Positions 18,282 through 27,398 of a stretch of DNA of 64,000 nt are shown here, in pieces. The notes under the pieces are model-generated. The model saw nothing but the letters and a program-made list of their open reading frames with translations, did no database searches and was not told the origin of the DNA. Each line of letters opens with the position of its first letter. Positions within the stretch are counted from its first letter, which is position 1. The position numbers were made by a program, and so were the translations under genes. The DNA lies in NCBI GenBank assembly GCA_041394245.1, contig JAWKIR010000002.1:1674001-1738000 (forward strand), read 5' to 3'. The DNA is from Acidimicrobiales bacterium (lineage in GTDB: Bacteria; Actinomycetota; Acidimicrobiia; Acidimicrobiales; Aldehydirespiratoraceae).

Positions 18282-18910
18282 AGGACCAGCCCCGCCTGAC
18301 CGACGTGATAGGTGATGTGCACGAGCACCCGGCCGCCCGGTGCCGGGCCGATGAAACGGCCCCAACCGAGGAGTGCATCGGAGGTCACGAACAGTGCGCC
18401 GCCGATCGCCGTCACGAGCAGGCCGGTCCCCGCCGCCACGATGCCCATGGAGCTGACGACGACCACATAGGTCATCACCGCCACGGTGATCAGCGGCCCG
18501 TGGACGCGGACCGCAGCGAGCAGCTGTGGCACCACGCCGAACCCGATGGCAACGATCAGGATGCCGGCGATGAGACCGGGGCCGATCACGAAATCGGGAG
18601 CCAACGCGGCGATGTAGAAGATGTGGGCGACGAGGAACGCGGCCAGTCCGGCCTCGAAGCGCGCATCGGGTGTCATCAAGACGACGTCGCCGACCAGCGA
18701 CGCGCCCAGCGCGGCGATGATGATGCCGCGTTCGACATTGCTCGCGCCGCCCGGCTCGATCTCGATCGCCAGCGCCACCCCGATCAGGCAGATGATGACG
18801 GCCGGTTTCGCCAGGAACTCGACCCCGAGCCGGTCGGTCGCCACCGACCACCAGTCGATGGTGGCCGCGATCGCGGCGACCGCCAGGAGCATCACCGCGG
18901 TCGTCGTCAT
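18266..18910 (-). CDS. YhhN/TMEM86 family membrane protein
   Basis: This 214-residue protein is almost wholly hydrophobic, with about eight helices. Family motifs are the FLAKPAVIICL helix, GDVVLM, AHIFYIAAL and the terminal GGALFVTSDALLGWGRF with HITYHVGQAGLV. Mammalian members of this family are lysoplasmalogenases that cleave vinyl-ether lysophospholipids; bacterial members are mostly untested. It is first in a two-gene unit with the lipoprotein. Family membership is fairly secure, the substrate is not. Confidence 0.85.
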   Translation of the reverse strand: MTTTAVMLLAVAAIAATIDWWSVATDRLGVEFLAKPAVIICLIGVALAIEIEPGGASNVERGIIIAALGASLVGDVVLMTPDARFEAGLAAFLVAHIFYIAALAPDFVIGPGLIAGILIVAIGFGVVPQLLAAVRVHGPLITVAVMTYVVVVSSMGIVAAGTGLLVTAIGGALFVTSDALLGWGRFIGPAPGGRVLVHITYHVGQAGLVLWLAA

Positions 18911-18933
18911 CGTCTGAGGAATGTCATCTCGGC

Positions 18934-20142
18934 TCAGACGTCGGCTGCGAGCGCATCGGCGTACGACGTGCCGTTCTCGATCAACGTCTTGTACTGCATG
19001 ACATGGCGGGGGCGGTTGAACCCGAGCACCCCGACCAGGCGACCGGCGCGACCGTAGAGTGCGGCGAAGCGACGTTCCTCGACGCTTCCCGTGACGATCT
19101 GCATGTCGTCATCGGGTCGGATCCGGCCCGCGAGCTGGATCTTGCGGTCGTACTGATCGCTCCAGAACCAGGGAACCGGGGTGAACGGCTCGGCTTCTTC
19201 GTCGGCCTGCAGCAGACGACGCGCCGCATGGCCACCCTGCTCGACCGCATTGTCCCAGTGCTCGACCCGCATGACCTCGTCGAAGCGTTGGTTGGGCCAC
19301 CGGGCGACGTCACCGGCCGCGGTGACCCCCGGAGCCGCCAGACAGGTGGCATCGCAGACCACACCGTTGTCGATCTCGAGCCCGGAACCCTCGAGCCATT
19401 CGGTGTTGGGAATCACGCCGATGCCGACCACGACGACCTCGGCCTCGACGACGCTGTCGTCGGAGAGCACGACCCGCTCGACCCGGCCGTCGGGCCCTGC
19501 CTCGATCGACCGGACACCGACACCGACTCGCAGATCGACGCCGTGGTCGCGATGCACGTCGGCGCACACGGCACCCATCTCGTCACCCAGCACCCGGCCG
19601 AGCGGTTGGGGCAGCGCCTCGATCAGCGTCACCTCGAGGCCTCGTGCTCGTGCGGTGGCCGCGACCTCGGCACCGATGAACCCGGCGCCCACGACGACCA
19701 CTCGCGACGGACCGGCGTCGAAGGCGGCCCTCAGCGACTCGGCGTCGTCGAGACCGCGGAGCACGAACACGCCGTCGATCTCCTCGGTACCGGGCAGTGT
19801 GCGGCAGCGGGCCCCGGTGGCGATGAGAAGGCCATCGACCTCGAGAGCATCGCCATCGTCGAGGGTGAGCCGGCGACTCGCCAGGTCGAACGCAGTCGCG
19901 CGGGTACCGAGCCGGAACTCGAGATCGAACTCGGCCAGCTTCTCGGGTTTGGTCAGCGCGAGCCGGTCACGATCCCACTCGCCCCCCAGGAACTGCTTCG
20001 ACAGCGGCGGACGGTCGTAGGGCGCGTGGGGCTCATCGCCGATCAGCGTGATCGTTCCGTCGAATTCCTGACGCCGAAGCGACTCCGCTGCACGCAGGCC
20101 GGCGAGCGACGCGCCGACGATCGTGATGGAGCGGCGAGTCAC
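18934..20142 (-). CDS. FAD-dependent ferredoxin reductase
   Basis: This 402-residue protein has the two-Rossmann layout of the rubredoxin/ferredoxin reductases that work with P450s and dioxygenases. FAD motif: ITIVGASLAGLRAAESLR (residues 5-22). NAD(P)H motif: VVVVGAGFIGAEVAATARARG (about residue 146). A C-terminal reductase domain follows, with VPWFWSDQYDRKIQLAG, a typical signature of this group. The GTG at 20142 overlaps the ferredoxin stop by four bases, so the two are a coupled electron-transfer pair. No P450 or oxygenase is encoded nearby. Confidence 0.93.
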   Translation of the reverse strand: MTRRSITIVGASLAGLRAAESLRRQEFDGTITLIGDEPHAPYDRPPLSKQFLGGEWDRDRLALTKPEKLAEFDLEFRLGTRATAFDLASRRLTLDDGDALEVDGLLIATGARCRTLPGTEEIDGVFVLRGLDDAESLRAAFDAGPSRVVVVGAGFIGAEVAATARARGLEVTLIEALPQPLGRVLGDEMGAVCADVHRDHGVDLRVGVGVRSIEAGPDGRVERVVLSDDSVVEAEVVVVGIGVIPNTEWLEGSGLEIDNGVVCDATCLAAPGVTAAGDVARWPNQRFDEVMRVEHWDNAVEQGGHAARRLLQADEEAEPFTPVPWFWSDQYDRKIQLAGRIRPDDDMQIVTGSVEERRFAALYGRAGRLVGVLGFNRPRHVMQYKTLIENGTSYADALAADV

Positions 20143-20330
20143 TCCGCGATGGAGATGGCCTGCTTCGGGCAGCGCTGCACGCACTCCTCGAGGGCCTCGC
20201 GGCGGTCCTCGCCGGGCTCTTCGTTGAGCACGTAGAGGAAGTCGTCATCGCGGACCTCGAAGAGATCGGGCGCGATCTGCATGCAGATGGCGTTGCTCTC
20301 GCAGAGGTCATAGTCGACCACGATCTTCAT
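20139..20330 (-). CDS. Small [3Fe-4S]-type ferredoxin
   Basis: This 63-residue acidic protein has CESNAIC near the N-terminus and CVQRCP near the C-terminus. In place of the usual C-x2-C-x2-C there is C-x5-C with Asn in the middle, the signature of single [3Fe-4S] ferredoxins that donate electrons to cytochrome P450s. ATG 20330 has AAAGGTGA upstream. It forms a coupled pair with the following reductase. Confidence 0.92.
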   Translation of the reverse strand: MKIVVDYDLCESNAICMQIAPDLFEVRDDDFLYVLNEEPGEDRREALEECVQRCPKQAISIAE

Positions 20331-20411
20331 GTGCGTCACCTTTCGTGCCAGTGGCATCGGCTCGTGCGCCCATCATGCCCCACCCGCCCACGCGGTGCGA
20401 ACCTCTGCGCC

Positions 20412-21362
20412 CTACTTCTCCAAACCCGAGTAGTCGGCTCCGGTGAGGTCGAGCGAGACGTCCCAGAGGCGAGCGGCATCGGCGGCGTTGCGGGCCCGGG
20501 AGGTTCGCCCGACCTTCTTCGGGTGTCCCTTCATCTCCCCGCGTCCGTCGGGGCCGTAGTAGTCGTTGCCCTCCACCCCGGGGGCAACCGCTGCGTACAG
20601 CTGTGGCAGCGCCCCCATGGCGGCGGGCTGCGAGAACAGTGGTTCGGCGATCGGACGCGTCGCCTTCATCACGAAGTTGAGCACGCCCTGTCCCGTGCTC
20701 TTGTCGGCGAGCTCGGTGCGCGACCCGCCGGGGTGGGCGGCCACCGCGATCGTGGGCACCGCTGCGTCGGCCAGCCGCCGCTGCAGTTCGCTGGTGAAGA
20801 GGAGGTTGGCGAGCTTGCTCTGGAAGTAGGCGGTCCATGGTCGGTACTTCTTCTCGGCCATGAGGTCGTCGAAGTCCATCTTCCCCATGCGGTGTCCGTT
20901 GCTGCTCACGTTGACGACCCGGCTCCCGTCACCGGTCGAGATGAGCGTGGGGAGGAGAAGGGCCGTGAGCGCGAAGTGCCCGAGATGGTTGACCCCGAAC
21001 TGGGACTCGAACCCCTGCGCAGTGGTGGCGTGCGGCGTCGCCATGATCCCCGCGTTGTTGATCAACACGTCGAGCCGTTCGTGGCCGGCGAGGAACAGTG
21101 CCGCGGATCCGGCGACCGAATCGAGGTCGGCCATGTCGGTCAGCAGTATCTCGACCGACCCGGAGGGGGCCAGCGCGTTGATCGACGCCTCCGCCGCCGC
21201 GGCCTTGTCAGCGTTGCGACACGCCATGACCACATGGGCACCGTGCTGAGCCAGGGCACGAGCGGTCTCGAAGCCGAGGCCGGCATTGGCACCGGTCACC
21301 AGCACCACCCGGCCGGTCTGGTCCGGGATGTCGTCTTCGGTCCACTTCGTCGAGGCGCTCAT
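20412..21362 (-). CDS. Short-chain dehydrogenase/reductase
   Basis: This 316-residue SDR has the cofactor motif LVTGANAGLGFETARAL at residues 20-36, NNAGI at about 104, and the catalytic Ser and Tyr-x3-Lys in VNVSSNGHRMG and YFQSKLANLLF. The long insert after the catalytic Tyr and the YYGPDGRGEMKGHPKK segment near the end are typical of retinol-dehydrogenase/WW-oxidoreductase-like SDRs found in actinobacteria. The substrate cannot be predicted. It is divergent from the phosphotransferase gene, with a shared upstream region at 21363-21471. Confidence 0.9.
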   Translation of the reverse strand: MSASTKWTEDDIPDQTGRVVLVTGANAGLGFETARALAQHGAHVVMACRNADKAAAAEASINALAPSGSVEILLTDMADLDSVAGSAALFLAGHERLDVLINNAGIMATPHATTAQGFESQFGVNHLGHFALTALLLPTLISTGDGSRVVNVSSNGHRMGKMDFDDLMAEKKYRPWTAYFQSKLANLLFTSELQRRLADAAVPTIAVAAHPGGSRTELADKSTGQGVLNFVMKATRPIAEPLFSQPAAMGALPQLYAAVAPGVEGNDYYGPDGRGEMKGHPKKVGRTSRARNAADAARLWDVSLDLTGADYSGLEK

Positions 21363-21471
21363 GGCCCGCAGCCTTTCACCCTTCGAAGAGGCGTGTCTCG
21401 TCGATCCGGCGGAACGCTCCGTTCCGGCCGCTGATTTCGGGCCCTGTTTCGTGCTGCTCTATGTTGCCCCC

Positions 21472-22620
21472 GTGAGCGAATCATCCGAGCCCGACGAAGA
21501 ACTCAGCAGCGCCCCGAAGTTCCACACCGACCGCAGCCACTACGGCCTTGCGTTCGAGCGGTGGTTCGCCGATCGGTACCCGTCCCGACGCGACATCTCG
21601 GTGACCGACATCGACATCCCCGTGTCGACCGGCTTCTCCAACGAGACCGTCTTCCTCGATCTCTCGTGGACCGAGAACGGCGATGCCCAGACCCAACGCT
21701 ACGTCGCCCGCATCGAGCCGACCTCCGGTGCGCTGTTCCCCGCGCAGACCGCGCACTGCAGCGTGTCGGTCGAGGTGCAGCATCGGGCCATGGAGACCGT
21801 CGGACGGCACTGCGATGCGCCGGTTCCCGAGCTCCTCGGCTACGAGGCCGACACCTCCTACATCGGCCAGCCCTTCTTCGTGATGGGCTTCACCGAAGGT
21901 CGCATCCCGGCCGATACGCCCCGCTACTCCGAGGAGGGGTTCCTGGTCGACGAAGCCACCCCCGAGGAGCGCCGCCGCATGGTGACGACCGGGCTCGAGG
22001 CAATGGGGCGGATCCACAACATCGACTGGCGATCGGCCGACCTCGACTGGCTCGACACCAGCGGCACCGGCGAGCCGTCGACGAAGGTCCAGCTCGACCT
22101 CTATCGGGCCTCGACGCTCGCCCAGCTCGACGGGCGCGAGCACCCCGTGCTCGATGCCGCGTTCGAGTGGCTCTACGCCAACGATCCGGGCGACGACCGC
22201 ATCGGTCTCTCGTGGGGCGACTCCCGGCTCGGCAACGTCATCTGGCAGGACTACCGCCCCGCGGCCGTCGTGGACTGGGAGGCGTGTGCCCTCTCCCCCA
22301 CCGAGGCCGATGTGGGCTGGTGGCTGATGTTCGACCGCATGTCGTTCGACGAGGTCGGCGCGGCCCGCATGGAGGGCTTCCCGACCCGCGAGGAGATGAT
22401 CGAGATCTACGAGCGGGTCTCGGGGCGCGAGGTGCGTGACCCGCACTACTGGGAGGTCTTCGGCACCATGCGCTTCTGTGCGATCTTCATCGGCCTGGCC
22501 GACCGCATGGTCGCCAACGGGCTCGTGCCGGCCGAGATCAACATGTCGGTCGCCAACATGGTCACCCAGTCGCTCGCCACCCTGCTCCAGATCGACAACC
22601 CCACCCCGAGCCCCTTCTGA
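21472..22620 (+). CDS. Phosphotransferase family protein (APH/ACAD10-like kinase fold)
   Basis: From a GTG at 21472 the product has 382 residues. It has the aminoglycoside phosphotransferase fold: STGFSNETVFLDLSW at the nucleotide loop, PFFVMGF(T)EGR in the hinge, and the catalytic/metal part LSWGDSRLGNVIWQDYRPAAVVDWE with catalytic Asp and DWE metal Asp. Related actinobacterial proteins often sit near acyl-CoA dehydrogenases and are not antibiotic kinases. The substrate is unknown. The frame continues upstream to 21361 (ATG), but residues added there are unlike the family and lie in the divergent promoter region. Confidence 0.87.
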   Translation: MSESSEPDEELSSAPKFHTDRSHYGLAFERWFADRYPSRRDISVTDIDIPVSTGFSNETVFLDLSWTENGDAQTQRYVARIEPTSGALFPAQTAHCSVSVEVQHRAMETVGRHCDAPVPELLGYEADTSYIGQPFFVMGFTEGRIPADTPRYSEEGFLVDEATPEERRRMVTTGLEAMGRIHNIDWRSADLDWLDTSGTGEPSTKVQLDLYRASTLAQLDGREHPVLDAAFEWLYANDPGDDRIGLSWGDSRLGNVIWQDYRPAAVVDWEACALSPTEADVGWWLMFDRMSFDEVGAARMEGFPTREEMIEIYERVSGREVRDPHYWEVFGTMRFCAIFIGLADRMVANGLVPAEINMSVANMVTQSLATLLQIDNPTPSPF

Positions 22621-22647
22621 TCAGCTTGGTGCTGCCGATGTGGACGT

Positions 22648-23010
22648 ATGTCCCGTCGGCGACCGATTCTCGTGGCGTTGGTCATGGGCGCGCTCGTTGC
22701 GCTCATCGGCCTCTCGCTCATCACCGTCACCGGCGATGACTGGAAGACCGACCGCGTGACCGACGCCCAGTTCGATGCCAGTCGCACCCGATTGATGATC
22801 TGGACCGAGGACGGCTACAACCATCCGTCCTGCACCGAGACGGACATCGAGCTCGACACGGAGGGCGATGTCTGGCATGTGTCGATGCGCTCCCGTCGTA
22901 CCTCGGAATTCTGCGAACTCGATGCTCCGATCACGGAGGACGGACACGACGCGTGGGTCGACTTCGACGAGCCCGTTCGCGAGGGCGTGACCGTCAGCTG
23001 GTCGCGCTGA
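22648..23010 (+). CDS. Small secreted or membrane-anchored hypothetical protein
   Basis: This 120-residue protein has a basic N-terminus, one strong helix (residues 7-27) and an acidic, mostly beta-looking exported domain. It contains two Cys residues, in HPSCTETD and SEFCELD, that could form a disulfide. I do not recognise a family. It lies 27 bases after the phosphotransferase gene on the same strand, and its last 17 bases overlap the end of the convergent LLM gene. Confidence 0.65.
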   Translation: MSRRRPILVALVMGALVALIGLSLITVTGDDWKTDRVTDAQFDASRTRLMIWTEDGYNHPSCTETDIELDTEGDVWHVSMRSRRTSEFCELDAPITEDGHDAWVDFDEPVREGVTVSWSR

Positions 23011-23836
23011 TGACTTCGGCGTAGGCGTCGAGCAGCGGCAACAACACGTCGGCCCCGGACGGCGGCAGACCGAAGACGAACCGGTGCACACCCGCATCGT
23101 CGTGGCGCTTCACCTCGTCGACGTCGGGCGGGGCGGCGTAGAGGGTGAGCTCGATCTCGCTCGGGTCACGGTCGTTCTTCGCGCTCTCCTCGGCCAGCAC
23201 CTCGAGCTCGTCGAGCATCGACCCGCGGCCGTTGATCGGCATCCAGCCGTTGCCGTAACGGGCGGCTCGCCGCGGACCCCACGGCGACGCGCCGCCGACA
23301 TGGATCGGCGGATGGGGCGTCTGCACGGGCTTGGGCTTCGACCAGATCGGGTCGAAGTCGACCATGTCGCCGTGGTACTCGGCCGGGTCGTCGGCCCAGA
23401 TCGCCTTCATCGCCTCGATGCGCTCGCGCATCAGCTTCCAGCGGGTCGAGAAGTCGCCGCCGTGGTTCTCCATCTCCTCAGCGTTCCATCCGCCGCCGAC
23501 GCCGAGGATGAACCGACCACCCGACACCTGGTCGATCGAGGCGACCTGCTTCGCCAGGGTGATCGGATGATGTTGCGGCACGAGGGTGATACCGGTCGCC
23601 ACCTTGAGCGTGGTCGTGGCGGTCGCCGCCGCCGTGAGCGCGACGAACGGGTCCATCGTCTCGTAGTACATCTGCGGCAGCTCGGCGCCGCCCGGCCAGG
23701 GGCTCCTGCGGCTCGCGGGGATGTGGGTGTGCTCGGCCACCCACAGCGACTCGAAACCGCGCTCCTCGAGCGCGGGACCGAGCTCGGTCATCGGCATGGC
23801 GTCGGCGGACGGGAAGATCGTCACGCCGAAGTGCAT
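22994..23836 (-). CDS. LLM class flavin-dependent oxidoreductase (F420-type)
   Basis: This 280-residue protein has the luciferase-like TIM-barrel pattern. It has MHFGVTIFPSADAMPM at the N-terminus, ESLWVAEHTHIP, the family stretch ATGITLVPQHHPITLAKQVASID, and GRFILGVGGGWNAEE. This subgroup in actinobacteria normally uses coenzyme F420, inferred here from family resemblance. The start at 23836 overlaps the smc stop by one base, so it is the last gene of the smc transcription unit. Substrate unknown. Confidence 0.9.
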   Translation of the reverse strand: MHFGVTIFPSADAMPMTELGPALEERGFESLWVAEHTHIPASRRSPWPGGAELPQMYYETMDPFVALTAAATATTTLKVATGITLVPQHHPITLAKQVASIDQVSGGRFILGVGGGWNAEEMENHGGDFSTRWKLMRERIEAMKAIWADDPAEYHGDMVDFDPIWSKPKPVQTPHPPIHVGGASPWGPRRAARYGNGWMPINGRGSMLDELEVLAEESAKNDRDPSEIELTLYAAPPDVDEVKRHDDAGVHRFVFGLPPSGADVLLPLLDAYAEVISATS

Positions 23837-26800
23837 CAGGCGACCTCGGCCGTGGTCCTGCTCGCCACCTTCTCGCTGACGACCCGACTCGATCCACCCG
23901 GCTTCATCGACACACCGTAGAGGCAGTCGGCGGCCTCCATGGTGCGCTTCTGGTGGCTGACGAGGAGCAGCTGCGCATCGGCCCGGAACTCCTCGACGAG
24001 CGAGAGGAACCGGTGCAGATTGACGTCGTCGAGCGCGGCCTCGACCTCGTCCATCACGTAGAACGGCGAGGGCCGGCTGCGGAACACGGCGAAGAGGAAT
24101 GCGAGCGCGGTGAGCGTGCGTTCGCCGCCGCTGAGCAGTGAGAGCTTTCGCACGTTCTTGCCCGACGGGCGGGCACTGATCTCGATGCCGGTGTTGAGCA
24201 GGTCTTCGGGCGTGGTGAGCGCGAGGGATCCCTGACCACCCGGGAACAGTGTCTCGAACAGCTGCTGGAAGTTGACCGCCACATCGGCGAACGCCGACGC
24301 GAAGACCGTGACGATCTCCTCGTCGATCGACGCGATCACCTTCGACAGCTCGCGGCGGGTGCCCCGGATGTCGTCGAGCTGACCCTGGAGGAACGTGTGG
24401 CGTTCCTGCAACGACTGGTACTCCTCGAGGGCCAACGGGTTGACCGGCCCCATGATCTCGAGCTCGGACTCGAGCTGTGAGAGCCGGGCCGCCGGCTCGA
24501 CCCCGTCGTCGAGGGGCGGGCACGGCGCCGACACGGCCACGTCGGGCGCGAGGTGGTGTTCGTCTCGGAGACGCTCGACCGCACCCTGGAGTCGGGTTCG
24601 CAGCTCCGCCTCCTCGACCTCGGCCCGCGCCGACTGGACCCGGAGGTTCTCCAGCTGCTTGTCGGCTTCGGCCCGCGCCCGGCGCAGCGAGTCGAGCTCG
24701 CGGGTGACCTGCTGGGCGGCCTCGGACTGCCGACGGCGCCGCTCACGCACCTCTTCGAGGCGAGCATCGACGACCGTCGTGCGAGTCGAAACGGCGGCGG
24801 CGAGCGCTTCGAGCACCGCGGCCTTGCGGTCGAGCATCTCGCGCTGCTCACCGGCAGCGGCCCGTTCGACCGCGTCTCGCTCGAGTCGGGCGTCGATCTC
24901 GGCCAGACGCTTGGTCAGGAACGTCCTGCGCTCCTCGAGCCCTGCGGCCCGCACGCCGACGTCGGTCCGCAGTGAGCCGACCGTGGCCGCACGGGCCTCG
25001 ATGTCGGACCGGGCCGCAGCCAGACGGCGGCCCTTCTCGAGCGACTCGGTCTCGTCGGCCTCGAGCAGGGGCAACGAGACCTCGAGCTCCTCGACACGAG
25101 CGGACTCGCGATCGACCCGCACGGTCAGCTCGTCGAAGCGGCCCTGCAGGGCGTCGGCCTCGGTGGCGATGTCGCGCCGGTCGGCCTCGATGCGTTGCAG
25201 GGCATCGGCGGCGGCCGTCAGACCTGCATCGATACCGTCGAGACGCTCGGCCAACTCGGCCGCAGCCGCGACACGCACGGCGAGCGCCTCGCGGGCGGAG
25301 GCGACCTCCCGCTCGGCGGCGTCGCAGATCGCCCGCGTCGAGGCGGCCTTCTCCTCGGCCTCGGCCAGCGCCGCGCCGGTTGCTCCGGAACCGGTGGCAC
25401 CGATGCGCCACCCGTCGGGGCCGAACCGGTCACCGGCGCGTGTGACGACCGTGCGCGACGGATCGGCGACCACTGCGTCGGCGGCCGCCCGCCAGTCGCC
25501 GTCGACCACGCCGACGTGGCCGATCAGCGCGTCGAGCAGCTGATCGACGCCCGGCTCGGTCCCTCGGACGCGGGTGCGGATGGAATCCCCTCCAGTGTCG
25601 CTCCGTCGCACCGCGCCGCCGAGGGCCAGCACGGCCCCGGTGGCATCGCCCTCGCACAGACGGTCGAGTGACCGCCGGGCCGTGTCGGGGTCGCGGACGA
25701 TGACCGCCCCGAGCGCCTCGCCCACCGCAGACTCGAAAGCGATCTCCCATCCCTCGTCGACGGCAACCAGGTCGAGCAGGGTGCCGAGCACACCATCGAC
25801 CTCGGCGAGGCGAGCCGCTCCCGCCTGGGCGCGGGCCTCGTCGAGCGCGAGGGTCAGGGCCTCGGCGCGGGCGACCCATCGACGATGGTCGGCCTCGGCG
25901 TCGGCGAGCGCCGCCACCCGTGAGGCCACCACATCCTCGGCGACCAGCCGAGCCGACTCGGCCGCCTCCATGGCCGACACGAGTGGTTCTTCCTCGTCGT
26001 GGAGTGCGCCGAGCTCGTTGCGGCGCTCGGCGGCATCACGGTCGAGGACGGTGCGCCGCTCCCCGAGCTCGGAGAGTCGCGTCTGCAGGCGTGCGACCTC
26101 GCTCGCTCCCCGCTCGATGGACGCCCTCAGGGCACCCAGCTCGCCGCGGACCTCGGCGGCCTGGCCGGTGGGCACGGGCACACCATCGCCCCAGTCCTCC
26201 TGGAAGCGGGCACGGTCGGCGGCCAGTTCGCGCTCGGTCGCCTCGAGACGCTCGATGTCGGGCGCCAGCTCACCGAGCTCGGATTCCACGGCTTGGAGGT
26301 CGGTCCGTGCACGCGCCGCCTCCGCCTCGAGGTTGGCGATGACGCCACGATCGGTGAACGCGGCGCGTTCGCGATCGACACCACGACGCCGCTCGGCGAG
26401 GACGGCCGAGAGGCCGCGGGCCCGCTCCCGCATGGATTCGAGCCGCACGAGGGCATCGCCGAGATCGTCGCCGCCGTGATCGGCGAGACGTTGCTCGTTG
26501 GCCGACACCTCGGCACTGAGCCGCTCGAGCTCGGCCCTGGTGGTCGCCTCGCGCTCGCCCCGTGTGCTGCGGAGTTCGCCGACGGTCTGGAGACGCACGC
26601 GCAGGTCGTCGATCTCGCGACCCGACAGATGGATGCGCAACGCGGTGAGCTCGGCGATCAGGTCGCCATGGCGACGGGCCGCCTCGGCCTGCTTCTCGAG
26701 CGGACGGAGGTTGCGTCGCACCTCCCGCATGAGGTCTTTCACGCGGGTGAGATCGGCATCGGAGGCCGTGAGGCGACGCTCGGCGCGGTCCTTGCGCTTG

Positions 26801-27312
26801 CGGTACTTGAGGACGCCGGCCGCTTCCTCGATGATCGCGCGGCGATCCTCGGGACGAGCGTTGAGCACCGCATCGATCTGGCCCTGCGACACGATGACGT
26901 GCTGCTGGCGGCCGACGCCGCCGTCGGACAGCAGCTCGGTGATGTCGAGCAGGCGACACGGCACACCGTTGATCGCGTATTCGGAGTCACCCGAGCGGAA
27001 CAGGGTCCGGGTGATCTTGACCTCGTTGAACTCGACGGGCAGCGTGCCGGAGTGGTTGTCGATCGTGAGCGACACCTCGGCGCGGCCGAGCGCGGCCTTG
27101 CCGGTGGTGCCGGCGAAGATCACGTCGTCCATCTTCCCCGACCGCACCGCCGTGGGGGCCTGGGCGCCGAGAACCCATGCAATCGCATCGACGACGTTGG
27201 ACTTGCCCGAGCCATTGGGGCCGACCACCACGGTGACACCGGGTTCGAGGTCGATCGACGCCGTGTCGGCGAAGGACTTGAAGCCCTTGAGCGTGAGGTT
27301 CTTGAGATGCAT
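23836..27312 (-). CDS. smc: Chromosome segregation protein SMC
   Basis: This 1158-residue ATPase has the complete SMC layout. The N-terminal head has Walker A GPNGSGKSN (about residues 31-39). Two long coiled coils (about 165-470 and 640-930), rich in Arg, Glu and Ala, flank a hinge around residues 480-620. The C-terminal head has the ABC signature LSGGERTLTALAFLF and Walker B FYVMDEVEAALDD. It organises and separates chromosomes with ScpA/ScpB, which are not encoded here. ATG 27312 (MHLKNLTLKGFKSF) is the conserved start; an ATG six codons upstream is less likely. Confidence 0.97.
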   Translation of the reverse strand: MHLKNLTLKGFKSFADTASIDLEPGVTVVVGPNGSGKSNVVDAIAWVLGAQAPTAVRSGKMDDVIFAGTTGKAALGRAEVSLTIDNHSGTLPVEFNEVKITRTLFRSGDSEYAINGVPCRLLDITELLSDGGVGRQQHVIVSQGQIDAVLNARPEDRRAIIEEAAGVLKYRKRKDRAERRLTASDADLTRVKDLMREVRRNLRPLEKQAEAARRHGDLIAELTALRIHLSGREIDDLRVRLQTVGELRSTRGEREATTRAELERLSAEVSANEQRLADHGGDDLGDALVRLESMRERARGLSAVLAERRRGVDRERAAFTDRGVIANLEAEAARARTDLQAVESELGELAPDIERLEATERELAADRARFQEDWGDGVPVPTGQAAEVRGELGALRASIERGASEVARLQTRLSELGERRTVLDRDAAERRNELGALHDEEEPLVSAMEAAESARLVAEDVVASRVAALADAEADHRRWVARAEALTLALDEARAQAGAARLAEVDGVLGTLLDLVAVDEGWEIAFESAVGEALGAVIVRDPDTARRSLDRLCEGDATGAVLALGGAVRRSDTGGDSIRTRVRGTEPGVDQLLDALIGHVGVVDGDWRAAADAVVADPSRTVVTRAGDRFGPDGWRIGATGSGATGAALAEAEEKAASTRAICDAAEREVASAREALAVRVAAAAELAERLDGIDAGLTAAADALQRIEADRRDIATEADALQGRFDELTVRVDRESARVEELEVSLPLLEADETESLEKGRRLAAARSDIEARAATVGSLRTDVGVRAAGLEERRTFLTKRLAEIDARLERDAVERAAAGEQREMLDRKAAVLEALAAAVSTRTTVVDARLEEVRERRRRQSEAAQQVTRELDSLRRARAEADKQLENLRVQSARAEVEEAELRTRLQGAVERLRDEHHLAPDVAVSAPCPPLDDGVEPAARLSQLESELEIMGPVNPLALEEYQSLQERHTFLQGQLDDIRGTRRELSKVIASIDEEIVTVFASAFADVAVNFQQLFETLFPGGQGSLALTTPEDLLNTGIEISARPSGKNVRKLSLLSGGERTLTALAFLFAVFRSRPSPFYVMDEVEAALDDVNLHRFLSLVEEFRADAQLLLVSHQKRTMEAADCLYGVSMKPGGSSRVVSEKVASRTTAEVA

Positions 27313-27398
27313 CAGGTTCGACGGTAGCAACCCGAATTACATCTGTGTAGTCCTACCCCTGTGGAAACGCTGTGGAAAGCGGGACGCGAGGCGTTGCC

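Noticed and set aside
17781..18851. Continuous frame joining the YhhN region and the lipoprotein
   Set aside because: The upstream part is YhhN read in another frame. The lipobox and signal begin only at the GTG at 18281.
21361..21471. ATG at 21361 as the phosphotransferase start
   Set aside because: It would lie one base from the divergent SDR start and leave no promoter space. The added residues do not resemble the family.
27360..27380. Two TGTGGAAA repeats upstream of smc as DnaA boxes or an origin
   Set aside because: They differ from the DnaA box consensus (TGTGGATAA) and there is no AT-rich region, dnaA or dnaN nearby.
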